Source: Actinomycetes bacterium
GTDB taxonomy: Bacteria > Actinomycetota > Acidimicrobiia > Acidimicrobiales > RAAP-2
NCBI GenBank assembly: GCA_021791845.1
Contig: JAJYVT010000005.1
Coordinates: forward strand, 1-64,000
Length of the DNA: 64,000 bases
Direction: 5' to 3'
In this document: positions 16,779 to 25,064 of the stretch, piece by piece
Layout of the letters: each line of letters begins with the position of its first letter
Numbering within the stretch: position 1 is the stretch's first letter
Notes under the pieces: model-generated
What the model saw: the letters and a program-made list of their open reading frames with translations, nothing else
Told to the model about the DNA's origin: nothing
Database searches by the model: none
Program-made: the position numbers and the translations under genes

Positions 16779-17017
16779 CCCTGCGTTCCCCTCGTGGCGC
16801 CGGGCACGCGCCCGCACCGCCCCGCCGGCCGACACCCTCCGGCGCGACGGCGCGCGGTCGCGTGCACACGCGCCATCCCTGCTCAGGTCGCCGCAGCACT
16901 GCCGGCGAACCACCCATCCCCCGATGGATCCCATAGTCTCCCCCGGCGCGGAGCGCCGGTGCAACCCCTCGACGCCGCGCTACCCCTTCTGAGCGGCTCC
17001 GGCCGTCCGCCCGCCGC

Positions 17018-17560
17018 CTACGCCCCGGGCGCCCGGCTACCCCCCGGAGCGGCTCCGTCCGCCGCCAGCGCCTCGGCCGCCCGGTGGAGGAAGGCGCGCA
17101 CCGTCGACTCCGCCACCCGGTGCAGCAGCGCCTCGTCGATCACCCGGCCCACGGCACGGAGCGGGGGCCGGTAGGCGGCGTAGAGCACCACCCGGCAGGC
17201 GTCCTCGGCGAGGGGCGCCACCTCGAGGTCGCCGTCGAGCACCGGGAAGAGGGCCGGGTGCTGCGCGTCCTCCCACCGGATGGGGACCCGCACCACCTCG
17301 CCGTGCACGTTGGGCTCCCCGAGGCGGACGAGGACGGTCCGGGCGACGAACTCCCCCAGCCGCTGCGGGCCCACCCGGAGGAACAAGGAGGTGGCGTCGT
17401 CGCCGGCCGCGGTGGCCAGTGGGGCCAGCCACGAGCTCCCCGCCGCCAAGCGCCGTCCCGCGTGGTCCGCCCCGCAGTCCACGTCCACGAAGTCCTGGAG
17501 GAAGACGGAGGGAGGTCCCTTGTCCTCGGGTCGTGGCTCGTGCTGGGGCGCGGTGGCCAT
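17018..17560 (-). CDS. SRPBCC-like (START/polyketide-cyclase fold) protein
   Basis: 180 residues, soluble. The pattern of strands and the long C-terminal helix (GRVIDEALLHRVAESTVRAFLHRAAEAL) resembles the SRPBCC helix-grip fold, which binds hydrophobic ligands; there is no catalytic motif to define a reaction. ATG 17560 opens the frame and the gene is divergent from the ABC exporter at 17684. The family assignment is by pattern and moderate. Confidence 0.6.
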   Translation of the reverse strand: MATAPQHEPRPEDKGPPSVFLQDFVDVDCGADHAGRRLAAGSSWLAPLATAAGDDATSLFLRVGPQRLGEFVARTVLVRLGEPNVHGEVVRVPIRWEDAQHPALFPVLDGDLEVAPLAEDACRVVLYAAYRPPLRAVGRVIDEALLHRVAESTVRAFLHRAAEALAADGAAPGGSRAPGA

Positions 17561-17683
17561 GGCACGACCCTATGGCTTCCCTTCCCCGACGCGGTAGGGC
17601 CGAAGGACCCACCCTGGTAGGCATCCCGCACTTCCGACGGGCGGGCCTCCCGGGTTGGCGGCCGGGTCGTAGCGTGGTGCTCG

Positions 17684-18583
17684 GTGGAGAACGTGCTGGA
17701 GCTCGAGGGCTTGACGCGCCGGTTCGGACCGGTCGTCGCCCTCGACGGTCTCTCGTTCGGGGTCGCCGCCGGGCGGGTGACGGGGTTCCTCGGGCCGAAC
17801 GGGGCGGGCAAGACCACCACCATGCGTGCCGTCTTCGGCCTCACCGATCTCGACGCCGGCTCGGTGCGGTGGAAGGGCGGCACGATCACCGCCGCCGAGC
17901 GGCGCCGGTTCGGCTACATGCCCGAGGAGCGAGGGCTCTACCCCAGCATGCTCGTCCGCGACCAGGTGGAGTACCTGGGGCGCCTCCACGGTCTCAGCCC
18001 CGCCGACGCGGCCGAGGCGACCGCCCACTGGCTCGAGGTGCTCCAGGTGGTGGACCGGGCGACGAGCAAGGTCGAGTCGCTCTCGCACGGGAACCAGCAG
18101 CGGGTGCAGCTGGCCGCCGCCCTCGTCCACCAACCGGACCTGTTGGTCCTCGACGAGCCGCTGGCCGGCCTCGACCCCACAGGCATCGACGCCATCGGCC
18201 GGGTGCTCGTGGAGCGGGCGCAGGCGGGCTGCTGCGTCCTGTTCTCCAGCCATCAGCTCGACCTGGTGGAGGACCTGTGCGAGGCGGTGGTCATCATCGA
18301 CCATGGCCGCCTGGTGGCGGCCGGCGGCGTCGACGAGCTGGCGACCGGCGGCACCCGTCGCCTGGCCGTCCGGGTGGAGGGCGACCGCGACGGCGCCTGG
18401 GCCCGTGCCGTGCCCGGCGTGCGCGTCTCGGAGCGCAAGGGCAGCGAGGTCCGCCTGGTCCTCGACGAGGGCGTCGACAGCGACGCCGTGCTCGACGCCG
18501 CCCGCCGGGCGGGGCAGGTCACCGAGTTCGTGTTCACCCGCCGGCGGCTCTCCGAGGTCTTCCGGGAGGCGGTGGCCCAGTGA
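17684..18583 (+). CDS. ABC exporter ATP-binding subunit, NatA-like
   Basis: 299 residues. Walker A GPNGAGKTT, Q-loop region, signature-like LSHGNQQR, Walker B LLVLDEPLAGLDP and the switch His (FSSHQLD) are intact; a DUF4162-type C-terminal domain follows. It should power the adjacent ABC-2 permease (NatB-like), whose GTG start overlaps its stop (GTGA). NatAB systems export sodium or drugs; substrate here is unknown. Start is GTG 17684. Confidence 0.9.
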   Translation: MENVLELEGLTRRFGPVVALDGLSFGVAAGRVTGFLGPNGAGKTTTMRAVFGLTDLDAGSVRWKGGTITAAERRRFGYMPEERGLYPSMLVRDQVEYLGRLHGLSPADAAEATAHWLEVLQVVDRATSKVESLSHGNQQRVQLAAALVHQPDLLVLDEPLAGLDPTGIDAIGRVLVERAQAGCCVLFSSHQLDLVEDLCEAVVIIDHGRLVAAGGVDELATGGTRRLAVRVEGDRDGAWARAVPGVRVSERKGSEVRLVLDEGVDSDAVLDAARRAGQVTEFVFTRRRLSEVFREAVAQ

Positions 18584-19926
18584 GGGACGTCGTCTACGTG
18601 CTGGCGGCGGTGCTCGTGGTGTCGGTGGTGGTCCGCCGCCTGCGGCGCCGGGGCGCCAGCCCGGGCGTGCCCCCCGCCGTGCGCCTCTGGCGCTCGACGG
18701 TCGGGCGCCACCGCTCGGCCGGCGGCCGGGCGAGCCGCCGCCTCCTCGGTGACACCGGGCTCGTGGCGGCCCGGGAAGTGCGGGAACGGGTGCGCGGACG
18801 CTTCTTCAAGGTCATCACGCTGTTGCTCCTCGTTGTCGTGGCCGCGGCGGTGGTGGTCCCGACCCTGCGCTCGTCGTCCCGGACGCACCTGTCGATCGGC
18901 GTCGTGGGACCGCTCGCCCCCTCCCTGCGGGAGGCCGTGGTGCGCACGGCGGCGAGCGGCCGGGTCACCGCGACGTTCGTCACCGAGCCGAGCGCCGCCG
19001 ACGCACGGGCCGCGTTGCGGTCGGGCGCCGTCGGGCTCGTCGTGGACCACGGCTCGTCCCTCCTCGTGAAGACAGCGGGCGCGGCCACGGGCACGACAGC
19101 GGGCGCCCGGGCCATCCACTCCATCGCCACCCTGCTGGGCGTCGACGGCGCCTTTCGGGCCGCCGGGCTCTCCCCCGCCCAGGCGGCGACGGTGTCGCAC
19201 GCCCGGCCCCTCCCGATCAAGAGCCTGGTGTCGGCCCGGCGGTCCAACGCGGCCACCTCGACCGCCGTGATCGGGCTGATCCTCGTCTTCATCATGCTCA
19301 CGCAGTACAACACCTGGACCCTGATGGGGGTCATGGAGGAGAAGGCCAGCCGGGTCGTCGAGGTCCTGCTGGCCACGATCCGCCCGATCCAGCTCCTCGC
19401 CGGCAAGGTCCTCGGCATCGGGCTCCTCGCGCTCGTCCAGGCCGGCTTGGTGGTCGGCGTGGCCCTGGTGGTGGCCGACGTCGTCGGGTCGGACCTCCTC
19501 GTGGGCACGGCCCCGCTGGTGGTGGTGGCCACCCTGGTCTGGCTGGTGCTCGGCTACGTCTTCTACTGCTGGGTCTACGCCGCCGCCGGCTCGATGGCCG
19601 AGCGCCAGGACCAGGTCCAGAGCCTCGTCCTCCCGCTCAGCGTGCCCGTCATCTTCGGCTACATCGTGGCGCTGACGAGCGTGCAGTCGACAACGCCGTC
19701 CCTGCTGGTCACGGTGCTCGCCTACCTTCCGCCCACCGCGCCCTTCGGCATGCCGGTGCTCGTGGCCGACGGTCGGGCCACGTGGTGGCAGTTCGCCATC
19801 GCCGTGGTCATCAGCCTGGCGGCGACGGTCGCCGTGGCCCGCCTCGCCGCCGCGGTGTACCGGCGGGCGGTCCTGCGCACGGGCCGGCGGGTCCGGCTGC
19901 ACGAGCTGGTCGCCACCACCCGCTGA
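18580..19926 (+). CDS. ABC-2 type permease, NatB-like
   Basis: 448 residues. An N-terminal hydrophobic stretch and basic segment are followed by a TM helix (KVITLLLLVVVAAAVVVPTL), a large outward loop of about 150 residues and then five or six helices, the NatB/ABC-2 membrane topology. The segment LMGVMEEKASRVVEVLLATIRPIQLLAGKVLGIG is the conserved coupling region of the family. The GTG at 18580 overlaps the ATPase stop. It ends 7 bp before the convergent pntB stop. Confidence 0.87.
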   Translation: MRDVVYVLAAVLVVSVVVRRLRRRGASPGVPPAVRLWRSTVGRHRSAGGRASRRLLGDTGLVAAREVRERVRGRFFKVITLLLLVVVAAAVVVPTLRSSSRTHLSIGVVGPLAPSLREAVVRTAASGRVTATFVTEPSAADARAALRSGAVGLVVDHGSSLLVKTAGAATGTTAGARAIHSIATLLGVDGAFRAAGLSPAQAATVSHARPLPIKSLVSARRSNAATSTAVIGLILVFIMLTQYNTWTLMGVMEEKASRVVEVLLATIRPIQLLAGKVLGIGLLALVQAGLVVGVALVVADVVGSDLLVGTAPLVVVATLVWLVLGYVFYCWVYAAAGSMAERQDQVQSLVLPLSVPVIFGYIVALTSVQSTTPSLLVTVLAYLPPTAPFGMPVLVADGRATWWQFAIAVVISLAATVAVARLAAAVYRRAVLRTGRRVRLHELVATTR

Positions 19927-19933
19927 CGGGTGG

Positions 19934-21361
19934 TCAGGCGACGGCGACCGCCGCCACCAGCTTCTGGAGCGTGTCCTTGGCGTCGCCGAAGAGGAGCACC
20001 GTCTTGTCGTCGAAGAGCAGGGCGTTGTCGATCCCGGCGAAGCCGGGCCGCATCGAGCGCTTGAGGAAGACGATGTGCTGCGCCTGGTCGGCGTGGATGA
20101 TGGGCATGCCGTAGATCGGGCTCCCGGGCGAGTCGACCGCCGCCGGGTTGACCGTGTCGTTGGCGCCCACCACGAGGGCCACGTCGGCGGTCGGCATCTC
20201 GGGGTTGGCCTCGTCCATCTCCTTCAACTCGTCGTAGGGGACGTTGGCCTCCGCCAGCAGCACGTTCATGTGGCCCGGCATGCGCCCGGCCACCGGGTGG
20301 ATGGCGTAGAAGACGTCCACCCCCTTGGCCGAGAGGGAGTCGGCCAGCTCCTTCACCACGTGCTGGGCCTGGGCCACCGCCAGCCCGTACCCCGGGACGA
20401 TCACCACCTTGCGGGCGTAGGACAACAGGACGCTCACGTCCTCGGGGGTCGAGCTCTTGACCGCCTTGCCGTCGAGCCCCTCGGCCGTCCCCGTGGCCGT
20501 GACGACGGCCCCGAAGGCGCTGAAGAGGATGTTGGGCAGCGACCGGCCCATGGCCTTGCTCATGAGCCGGGTGAGGAGCATGCCCGAGGCGCCGACCAGC
20601 GTCCCGGCCACGATGAGGAGGCTGTTGCCCAGGGTGAAGCCGGACGCGGCCACCGCCAGCCCGGTGAACGAGTTGAGGAGCGAGATGAGGACGGGCACGT
20701 CGGCCCCGCCGATGGGGAGCACGAAGATGATCCCGAGCACGAGCGAGAGCCCGAGCACGCCGAAGACGTAGGCCGTGCTCCCGGTCACGATGGCCGCCAG
20801 CCCCAGCCCGAGGATCCCCAGGCCCACCACGGCATTGATGGGCTGCTGGCCCTTGTAGACGATCGGGCGCGTCGCCATCAGCTCCTGCAGCTTGGCGAAG
20901 GCGATCGCGCTGCCGGCAAAGGACACGCAGCCGATCAGCACGCCCAGCACCGCTTCCACCACCTCGTAGGTGGCCGGGCTCACGCCGGTGCTGTGGACGT
21001 GCAGCAGCTCGGTCACCGAGACCAGCGCCGCCGCCGCACCGCCCACGCCGTTGAAGATGGCGACCATCTGCGGCATCGCCGTCATCTTCACCATGCGGGC
21101 CGCCGGGACGGCGATGGCCGTCCCGAGCGCCATGGCGCCCAGGGCCAGACCGAGGTTGCGGGTGGAGTGGGTGACGCTGCTCGCCGAGAAGGTGATGGCG
21201 ATGGCGAGCAAGGCGGCCGCCGCGCCGACCAGGTTGCCCCGCCGGGCGTGCCGCGGCGAGCTGAGGCCCTTCAGGGCGATGACGAACCCGATGATGGCGA
21301 CCAGGTAGATGGTGGCTCGCCACGTGGACAGTGGGAACGAAGCGGCGAGGAGGGCGCTCAC
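19934..21361 (-). CDS. pntB: NAD(P) transhydrogenase beta subunit
   Basis: 475 residues: eight or nine membrane helices (domain II) and the C-terminal NADP(H)-binding domain III with GYGLAVAQAQHVVKELAD, VAGRMPGHMNVLLAEANVPYDEL and the GANDTVNPAA segment. With PntAA/PntAB it forms the proton-translocating enzyme that reduces NADP+ with NADH using the proton gradient. The GTG start at 21361 overlaps the pntAB stop (GTGA). Confidence 0.95.
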   Translation of the reverse strand: MSALLAASFPLSTWRATIYLVAIIGFVIALKGLSSPRHARRGNLVGAAAALLAIAITFSASSVTHSTRNLGLALGAMALGTAIAVPAARMVKMTAMPQMVAIFNGVGGAAAALVSVTELLHVHSTGVSPATYEVVEAVLGVLIGCVSFAGSAIAFAKLQELMATRPIVYKGQQPINAVVGLGILGLGLAAIVTGSTAYVFGVLGLSLVLGIIFVLPIGGADVPVLISLLNSFTGLAVAASGFTLGNSLLIVAGTLVGASGMLLTRLMSKAMGRSLPNILFSAFGAVVTATGTAEGLDGKAVKSSTPEDVSVLLSYARKVVIVPGYGLAVAQAQHVVKELADSLSAKGVDVFYAIHPVAGRMPGHMNVLLAEANVPYDELKEMDEANPEMPTADVALVVGANDTVNPAAVDSPGSPIYGMPIIHADQAQHIVFLKRSMRPGFAGIDNALLFDDKTVLLFGDAKDTLQKLVAAVAVA

Positions 21362-21717
21362 GGGGTTCCCGCCCCCGGCTTGCCGTCGCTCGAGAGGGAC
21401 GCCGGCGAAGCCGCCGGCGGGGCCGCCGGCCGATTGTCGGGCTTGGCCTTGAACATCTCGAGCATGCGGTCGGTGACCACGAACCCGCCGACCACGTTCA
21501 GCGTGGCGAGGAACACGGCGACGAACCCGAGCACGACCTGTGCGGTCCCGGTGGCCTCCCCCATGATGAAGAGCGACCCCACGAGCACGATGCCGTGGAT
21601 GGCGTTCGAGCCGGACATGAGCGGGGTGTGCAGGATGCTCGGCACCTTCGAGATGACCTCGTAGCCGACGAAGGCGGCCAGCACGAAGACGGTGAGGAAC
21701 CAGACGAACCCGGTCAT
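21358..21717 (-). CDS. pntAB: NAD(P) transhydrogenase alpha subunit, membrane part
   Basis: 119 residues with three membrane helices (FLTVFVLAAFVGYEVISKVPSILHTPLMSGSNAIHGIV is the family core). In E. coli this part is fused to PntA; here, as in many actinobacteria and Rhodospirillum, it is a separate gene. The ATG at 21717 overlaps the pntAA stop. A Pro/Ala-rich C-terminal tail (about 25 residues) is extra. Confidence 0.93.
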   Translation of the reverse strand: MTGFVWFLTVFVLAAFVGYEVISKVPSILHTPLMSGSNAIHGIVLVGSLFIMGEATGTAQVVLGFVAVFLATLNVVGGFVVTDRMLEMFKAKPDNRPAAPPAASPASLSSDGKPGAGTP

Positions 21718-22844
21718 GCCGTTCCCCCGAGGAGCTCGACCACCTGCGGCTGCGATGGCCGGCCGTCGCGAAGCACGCCCGTGCCGGCCACGATCTCGTC
21801 GTCCCAGTCCGGCTTGAACTCGCCGTCCGACGCGAACAGGCCGAGGACGTTGGCGACGTTGCGGGAGTAGAGGGAGCTGGCGTGGGTCGGCATGCCCGAC
21901 GGCGGGTTGGCCATGCCCACGACCATCGTGCCCGAGACGTCGATCTCGCGCCCGGCCTCCGTGCACTCGCAGTTGCCGCCGGAGTCGGCGGCCATGTCGA
22001 CGAGGACGGACCCCGGCGCCATGGCGTCCACCATGGCCCGGGTCACGAGGACCGGAGCCCGTCGGCCCGGGACGGCGGCCGTGGTGACGACGACGTCGGC
22101 CTTCGCCACCTCGTCGGCGAGCGCCTGCTGCTGGGCGGCGAGCTCCTCGGGCGACAGCTCGCGGGCGTAGCCCCCTGCGCCCTCGGCCCGGACCCCCAGG
22201 TCCACGAACGTGGCGCCCAGGCTCTCGGCCTCCTCCTTGGCCGCGGCGCGCACGTCGTAGGCCCGGACCATGGCGCCGAGGCGACGGCAGGTGGCGATGG
22301 CCTGCAGGCCGGCCACGCCCACGCCCATGACGAGCACCTTGGCCGGGGGCACCGTGCCGGCCGCCGTCATCAGCATGGGGAAGAACCGCCCCAGGTGGGT
22401 GGCGGCAGTGAGCGCCGCCCGATAGCCCGACACGGTCGCCTGCGAGGACAGAGCGTCCATCGACTGGGCCCGGCTGATCCTGGGGAGCAGGTCGAAGCTG
22501 AATGCGCTGCACCCGCGGTCGGCCAGCACCCGCAGGGCGTCCACGGAGGCTGCGGGCTGCAGGAAGCTGAGGGAGGCCGCCCCGTGCGGGACCAGTCCCG
22601 CGTCGGCGGCGCTCGGCGCCTGGACCCGCACCACGACCGTCGCGCCCTCCGTGCACGCGGCCGCGTCGGGGGCGACCTCGGCACCGGCGTCCGCGTACTG
22701 CTCGTCGGTGAACGACGCCTGCGCGCCGGCGCTCCGCTCCACCGCGACTGTCCATCCCGCGCCGATCAGCCGGCGCGCGACGTCGGGCACGATCGCCACC
22801 CGCCGTTCGCCGGGGGCCGTCTCAGCCGGGACCGCAAGTTTCAC
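21714..22844 (-). CDS. pntAA: NAD(P) transhydrogenase alpha subunit, NAD-binding part
   Basis: 376 residues of domain I. Family marks: KLAVPAETAPGERRVAIVP at the N-terminus, RISRAQSMDALSSQATVSGYRA, and the Rossmann segment VLVMGVGVAGLQAIATCRRLGAMV. It binds NAD(H) and delivers hydride across to domain III in PntB. GTG 22844 was chosen because the conserved N-terminus starts there; a frame extends to 22889 without homology. A Gly-Ala insertion region (GVRAEGAGGYARELSPEEL) is typical of the family. It heads the pntAA-AB-B operon. Confidence 0.93.
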   Translation of the reverse strand: MKLAVPAETAPGERRVAIVPDVARRLIGAGWTVAVERSAGAQASFTDEQYADAGAEVAPDAAACTEGATVVVRVQAPSAADAGLVPHGAASLSFLQPAASVDALRVLADRGCSAFSFDLLPRISRAQSMDALSSQATVSGYRAALTAATHLGRFFPMLMTAAGTVPPAKVLVMGVGVAGLQAIATCRRLGAMVRAYDVRAAAKEEAESLGATFVDLGVRAEGAGGYARELSPEELAAQQQALADEVAKADVVVTTAAVPGRRAPVLVTRAMVDAMAPGSVLVDMAADSGGNCECTEAGREIDVSGTMVVGMANPPSGMPTHASSLYSRNVANVLGLFASDGEFKPDWDDEIVAGTGVLRDGRPSQPQVVELLGGTA

Positions 22845-22886
22845 CACCTGCGTTCTTAGCAGGCGCGGCCCCACAACCCGCAGTGC

Positions 22887-22900
22887 CAAAGGTCACTTTG
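22887..22900. promoter_or_regulatory. Small inverted repeat upstream of pntAA
   Basis: CAAAG-GTCA-CTTTG is an inverted repeat with 5-bp arms about 43 bp upstream of the pntAA start, in the 126-bp gap that follows the HTH gene. It may be an operator for the transhydrogenase operon; no consensus was recognised. Confidence 0.25.
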
Positions 22901-22970
22901 TGCTCGGCACGCACCGAGCGCCGGGAACGTCAGGCGCGGCGCCGAGCTCGGCGGGCGTGCCCGCCCGCGC

Positions 22971-23552
22971 TCAGCCCGACCGGTCGTTGTTGGGGTCGGC
23001 CGGGCGGCGCAACAGGTTCGAGACGCGCTGGTGGGTGACGCCGAACAACCGTGCGATCGCCGGGATGCTCACGCCCTCTCGGCGCAGGGCATCCACCAGT
23101 TCCTTGCGCAGCGTTCCACTGGCCTTGGCGAGGCACGCCAGGATCCGGCTGACCAGCTGCATCGTGCCGGGCGGGTCCTCGCTCCCGAGGATGTCGTGCC
23201 AGGAGCGGCCCTGGGAGCGCTCCCGGTGGAGCTGCCTGAGCCGCTCCTCGAGCAGGCGCTCGTCCTTGCTCATCTCCGACAGTGCGGCCGAGAGGGCGTC
23301 GAGGGCCCGCAGGGTCGCGTCGCCCGTGGCCGCGCCCGGTTCGGCAGCTCGATGCTCGTCGTGGGCTCGATGCTCGTCGTGGGCTCCGTGGCTGTCGCCG
23401 TTGCCGTTGCCGGTTCCACCGTGCGCGGTCACGCCGTTCCCCTCTCTGGGGTAGTCGTGCTCCGCGGCGTCGTTGGCGAGCGCCTCGGAGGAGCGGTCTT
23501 CGTCGTCCGTGGCGGACCCGTGCCGCCCGGTATCGATGAGGTGCTGCGACAT
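22971..23552 (-). CDS. HTH-containing protein with disordered His/Asp-rich N-terminus
   Basis: 193 residues. The first half is low-complexity (HDEHRAHDEHRAAEPG), then a coiled helix (ALSAALSEMSKDERLLEERLRQLHRERSQGRSWHDIL). The C-terminus KELVDALRREGVSIPAIARLFGVTHQRVSNLLRR is a clear helix-turn-helix like those of sigma-region-4/resolvase type regulators. ATG 23552 has GGGAGG 8 nt upstream. It is codirectional with pntAA and divergent from hpnC, with two palindromic motifs in the gap, so it may regulate either. Function otherwise unknown. Confidence 0.65.
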   Translation of the reverse strand: MSQHLIDTGRHGSATDDEDRSSEALANDAAEHDYPREGNGVTAHGGTGNGNGDSHGAHDEHRAHDEHRAAEPGAATGDATLRALDALSAALSEMSKDERLLEERLRQLHRERSQGRSWHDILGSEDPPGTMQLVSRILACLAKASGTLRKELVDALRREGVSIPAIARLFGVTHQRVSNLLRRPADPNNDRSG

Positions 23553-23687
23553 GGTCGTCTGCCTCCCACACGTGATGACTTGGGGGTGCGTACCCGCGGC
23601 CAGTCCCTCTCCGTCGATGTCCGTACCCGCCGGCACCGGTGCGGAAACTGGGAATGCAGCGGCATGCCGTCCGACCTGGGAGGTCGC

Positions 23688-23778
23688 GCACCGAGCCGGT
23701 GGGTCCGGCGGCGGGGTCGGGCGCCGAGCCGGTAGGTCCGCGCACCGAGCCGGTGGGTCCGGGCGCCGAGCCAGCGGG
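23688..23778. repeat. Four spaced copies of a GC-rich 20-bp unit
   Basis: GC(A/G)CCGAGCCGGT(G/A)GGTCCG starts at 23688, 23721 and 23742, with a shorter version at 23763; spacings are 33, 21 and 21 bp. The first and third copies are identical. No function is apparent. Confidence 0.65.
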
Positions 23779-23827
23779 GGCGGCGGCGGGGCCGCTCGAT
23801 CAGCCCGCCATTCGCAAGAATCAGGAC

Positions 23828-23841
23828 CATACGATCGTTTG
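23828..23841. promoter_or_regulatory. Palindromic motif, copy 1, upstream of hpnC
   Basis: CATACGATCGTTTG contains the perfect 8-bp palindrome ACGATCGT in an AT-rich setting. A second copy differing at one position lies 81 bp downstream. The pair resembles an operator set for a dimeric repressor. Confidence 0.5.
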
Positions 23842-23908
23842 TTTTGCGTGGTTGCACGGTGGTCCGAGTGGCATGAAGTTCTCCTCGCGACACGGTGGAA
23901 AGTGGGTA

Positions 23909-23922
23909 CATACGATCGTTCG
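23909..23922. promoter_or_regulatory. Palindromic motif, copy 2, upstream of hpnC
   Basis: CATACGATCGTTCG, 13 of 14 bases identical to the copy at 23828, about 145 bp upstream of the hpnC start. Regulation of the hopanoid operon and/or the divergent HTH gene is inferred. Confidence 0.5.
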
Positions 23923-24065
23923 ATGGGCGCGACTCATCAAATGCGTCCGCCCTAAGCTGCGAGTATCGTGCCTTTGATCGACCCGCCGCCCGCCTGTATT
24001 CCGACGAGCGTGTCGGACAGGCCCAAGCGGACCGTACCGCCATTCGACCACGGAACGACGCTGCC

Positions 24066-25064
24066 ATGACCGCGATCCCGAGCGCACCCGCTCACGCCGC
24101 CGCCGCGTCGGCGTCGCGCGCGCTGGATGCGGCCGCCGGGCGCGGGTCGACGGCCGCGGGCGCACCGGCCGACGCTCCCGCGACGATCTACGCGCAGGCG
24201 GCCGACGAGAACTTCCCCGTGGCGTCGTGGGTCCTTCCCCGCGCCGTGCGCGCCGACCTGATGGCCGTCTACGGCTTCGCCCGCCTGACCGACGACATCG
24301 GCGACGAGTCGCCGGGCGACCGCGCCGCGACGCTCGACTGGTTGGAGGGCGAGCTCGAGCGGGCGGGACGCGGCGCCGCCACCCACCCCGTCCTGCGCCG
24401 GCTGTCCACGACGATCGCCGCCCGCGGCCTGTCACTCGAGCCGTTCCGCGACCTCATCGAGGCCAACCGCCAGGACCAGCGGGTCAGCCGGTACGAGACG
24501 TTCGAGGACCTCGTCGGCTACTGCCGGCTCTCGGCCAATCCCGTCGGGCGGATCGTCCTCGCCGTCCTCGGTCGGTCGACGCCCGAGCGGGTCTCGCTCT
24601 CCGACGACGTGTGCACCGGCCTCCAGGTGGTCGAGCACCTCCAGGACGTCGGGGAGGACGCCGGACAAGGCCGCATCTACCTCCCGCTCGCCGACCTGCG
24701 CGCCGAGGGCTGCGACGAGACAGCCCTCCGGGCGCCCGGCGCCTCGCCCGCCTTGCGCCGCGTGATCGCCACCGAGGCGGCGAGGGCCCGCCGGCTGCTG
24801 CGGTCGGGGGCGCCCCTGGCCGCCACCCTGCCGTGGCGCGAGCGGGTGGCCGTCGCCGCCTTCGCCGCCGGCGGCCTGGCCGCCCTCGACGCCGTGGAGG
24901 CGGCGAACTTCGACGTGCTGGCCCACCGGTGCCGGCCCCGGCCCGCCAACGTGCTGGCCCGCCTCGCGCTCCTCCTCGCCACGCCCACGTCGGCGCCACG
25001 CACGCCCACGTCGGCGCCACGCACGCTCGGGCGCTCGAGCACCCCGGGGGGAGGCAGCCGGTGA
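24066..25064 (+). CDS. hpnC: Squalene synthase HpnC
   Basis: 332 residues of the trans-isoprenyl diphosphate synthase (squalene/phytoene synthase) fold. The aspartate-rich motifs are FARLTDDIGDE (about 73-83) and LQDVGEDAG; ENFPVASW at the front is typical of HpnC. In the HpnCDE route HpnC converts presqualene diphosphate to hydroxysqualene. ATG 24066 opens the conserved region; the upstream frame is non-homologous. The tail has a 21-bp tandem repeat coding TPTSAPR twice (24981-25022). It heads the hopanoid operon and overlaps hpnD by GTGA. Confidence 0.93.
   Translation: MTAIPSAPAHAAAASASRALDAAAGRGSTAAGAPADAPATIYAQAADENFPVASWVLPRAVRADLMAVYGFARLTDDIGDESPGDRAATLDWLEGELERAGRGAATHPVLRRLSTTIAARGLSLEPFRDLIEANRQDQRVSRYETFEDLVGYCRLSANPVGRIVLAVLGRSTPERVSLSDDVCTGLQVVEHLQDVGEDAGQGRIYLPLADLRAEGCDETALRAPGASPALRRVIATEAARARRLLRSGAPLAATLPWRERVAVAAFAAGGLAALDAVEAANFDVLAHRCRPRPANVLARLALLLATPTSAPRTPTSAPRTLGRSSTPGGGSR
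24981..25022. repeat. Two tandem 21-bp units at the end of hpnC
   Basis: The unit ACGCCCACGTCGGCGCCACG plus C is present twice without change, adding TPTSAPR repeats to the HpnC C-terminus. The frame is preserved. Confidence 0.85.

Larger units (their letters stand above)
23553..24065. other. 513-bp gap between the HTH gene and hpnC
   Basis: No gene is called. Four related 20-bp units (first GCACCGAGCCGGTGGGTCCG) occupy 23688-23778. The AT-richer half (23815-23960) holds two copies of a 14-bp motif, listed separately, and probably the hpnC promoter. Confidence 0.6.

Noticed and set aside
14535-17174. A very long open frame on the plus strand opposite the GH18 gene
   Set aside because: It is His/Arg/Gly-rich, has no family signature and is antisense to a gene with clear domain structure; long antisense frames are expected at this GC content.
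23688-23778. Repeat units considered as a CRISPR array
   Set aside because: Units are only about 20 bp with irregular 1-13 bp spacers, are not identical, and no cas genes are near.
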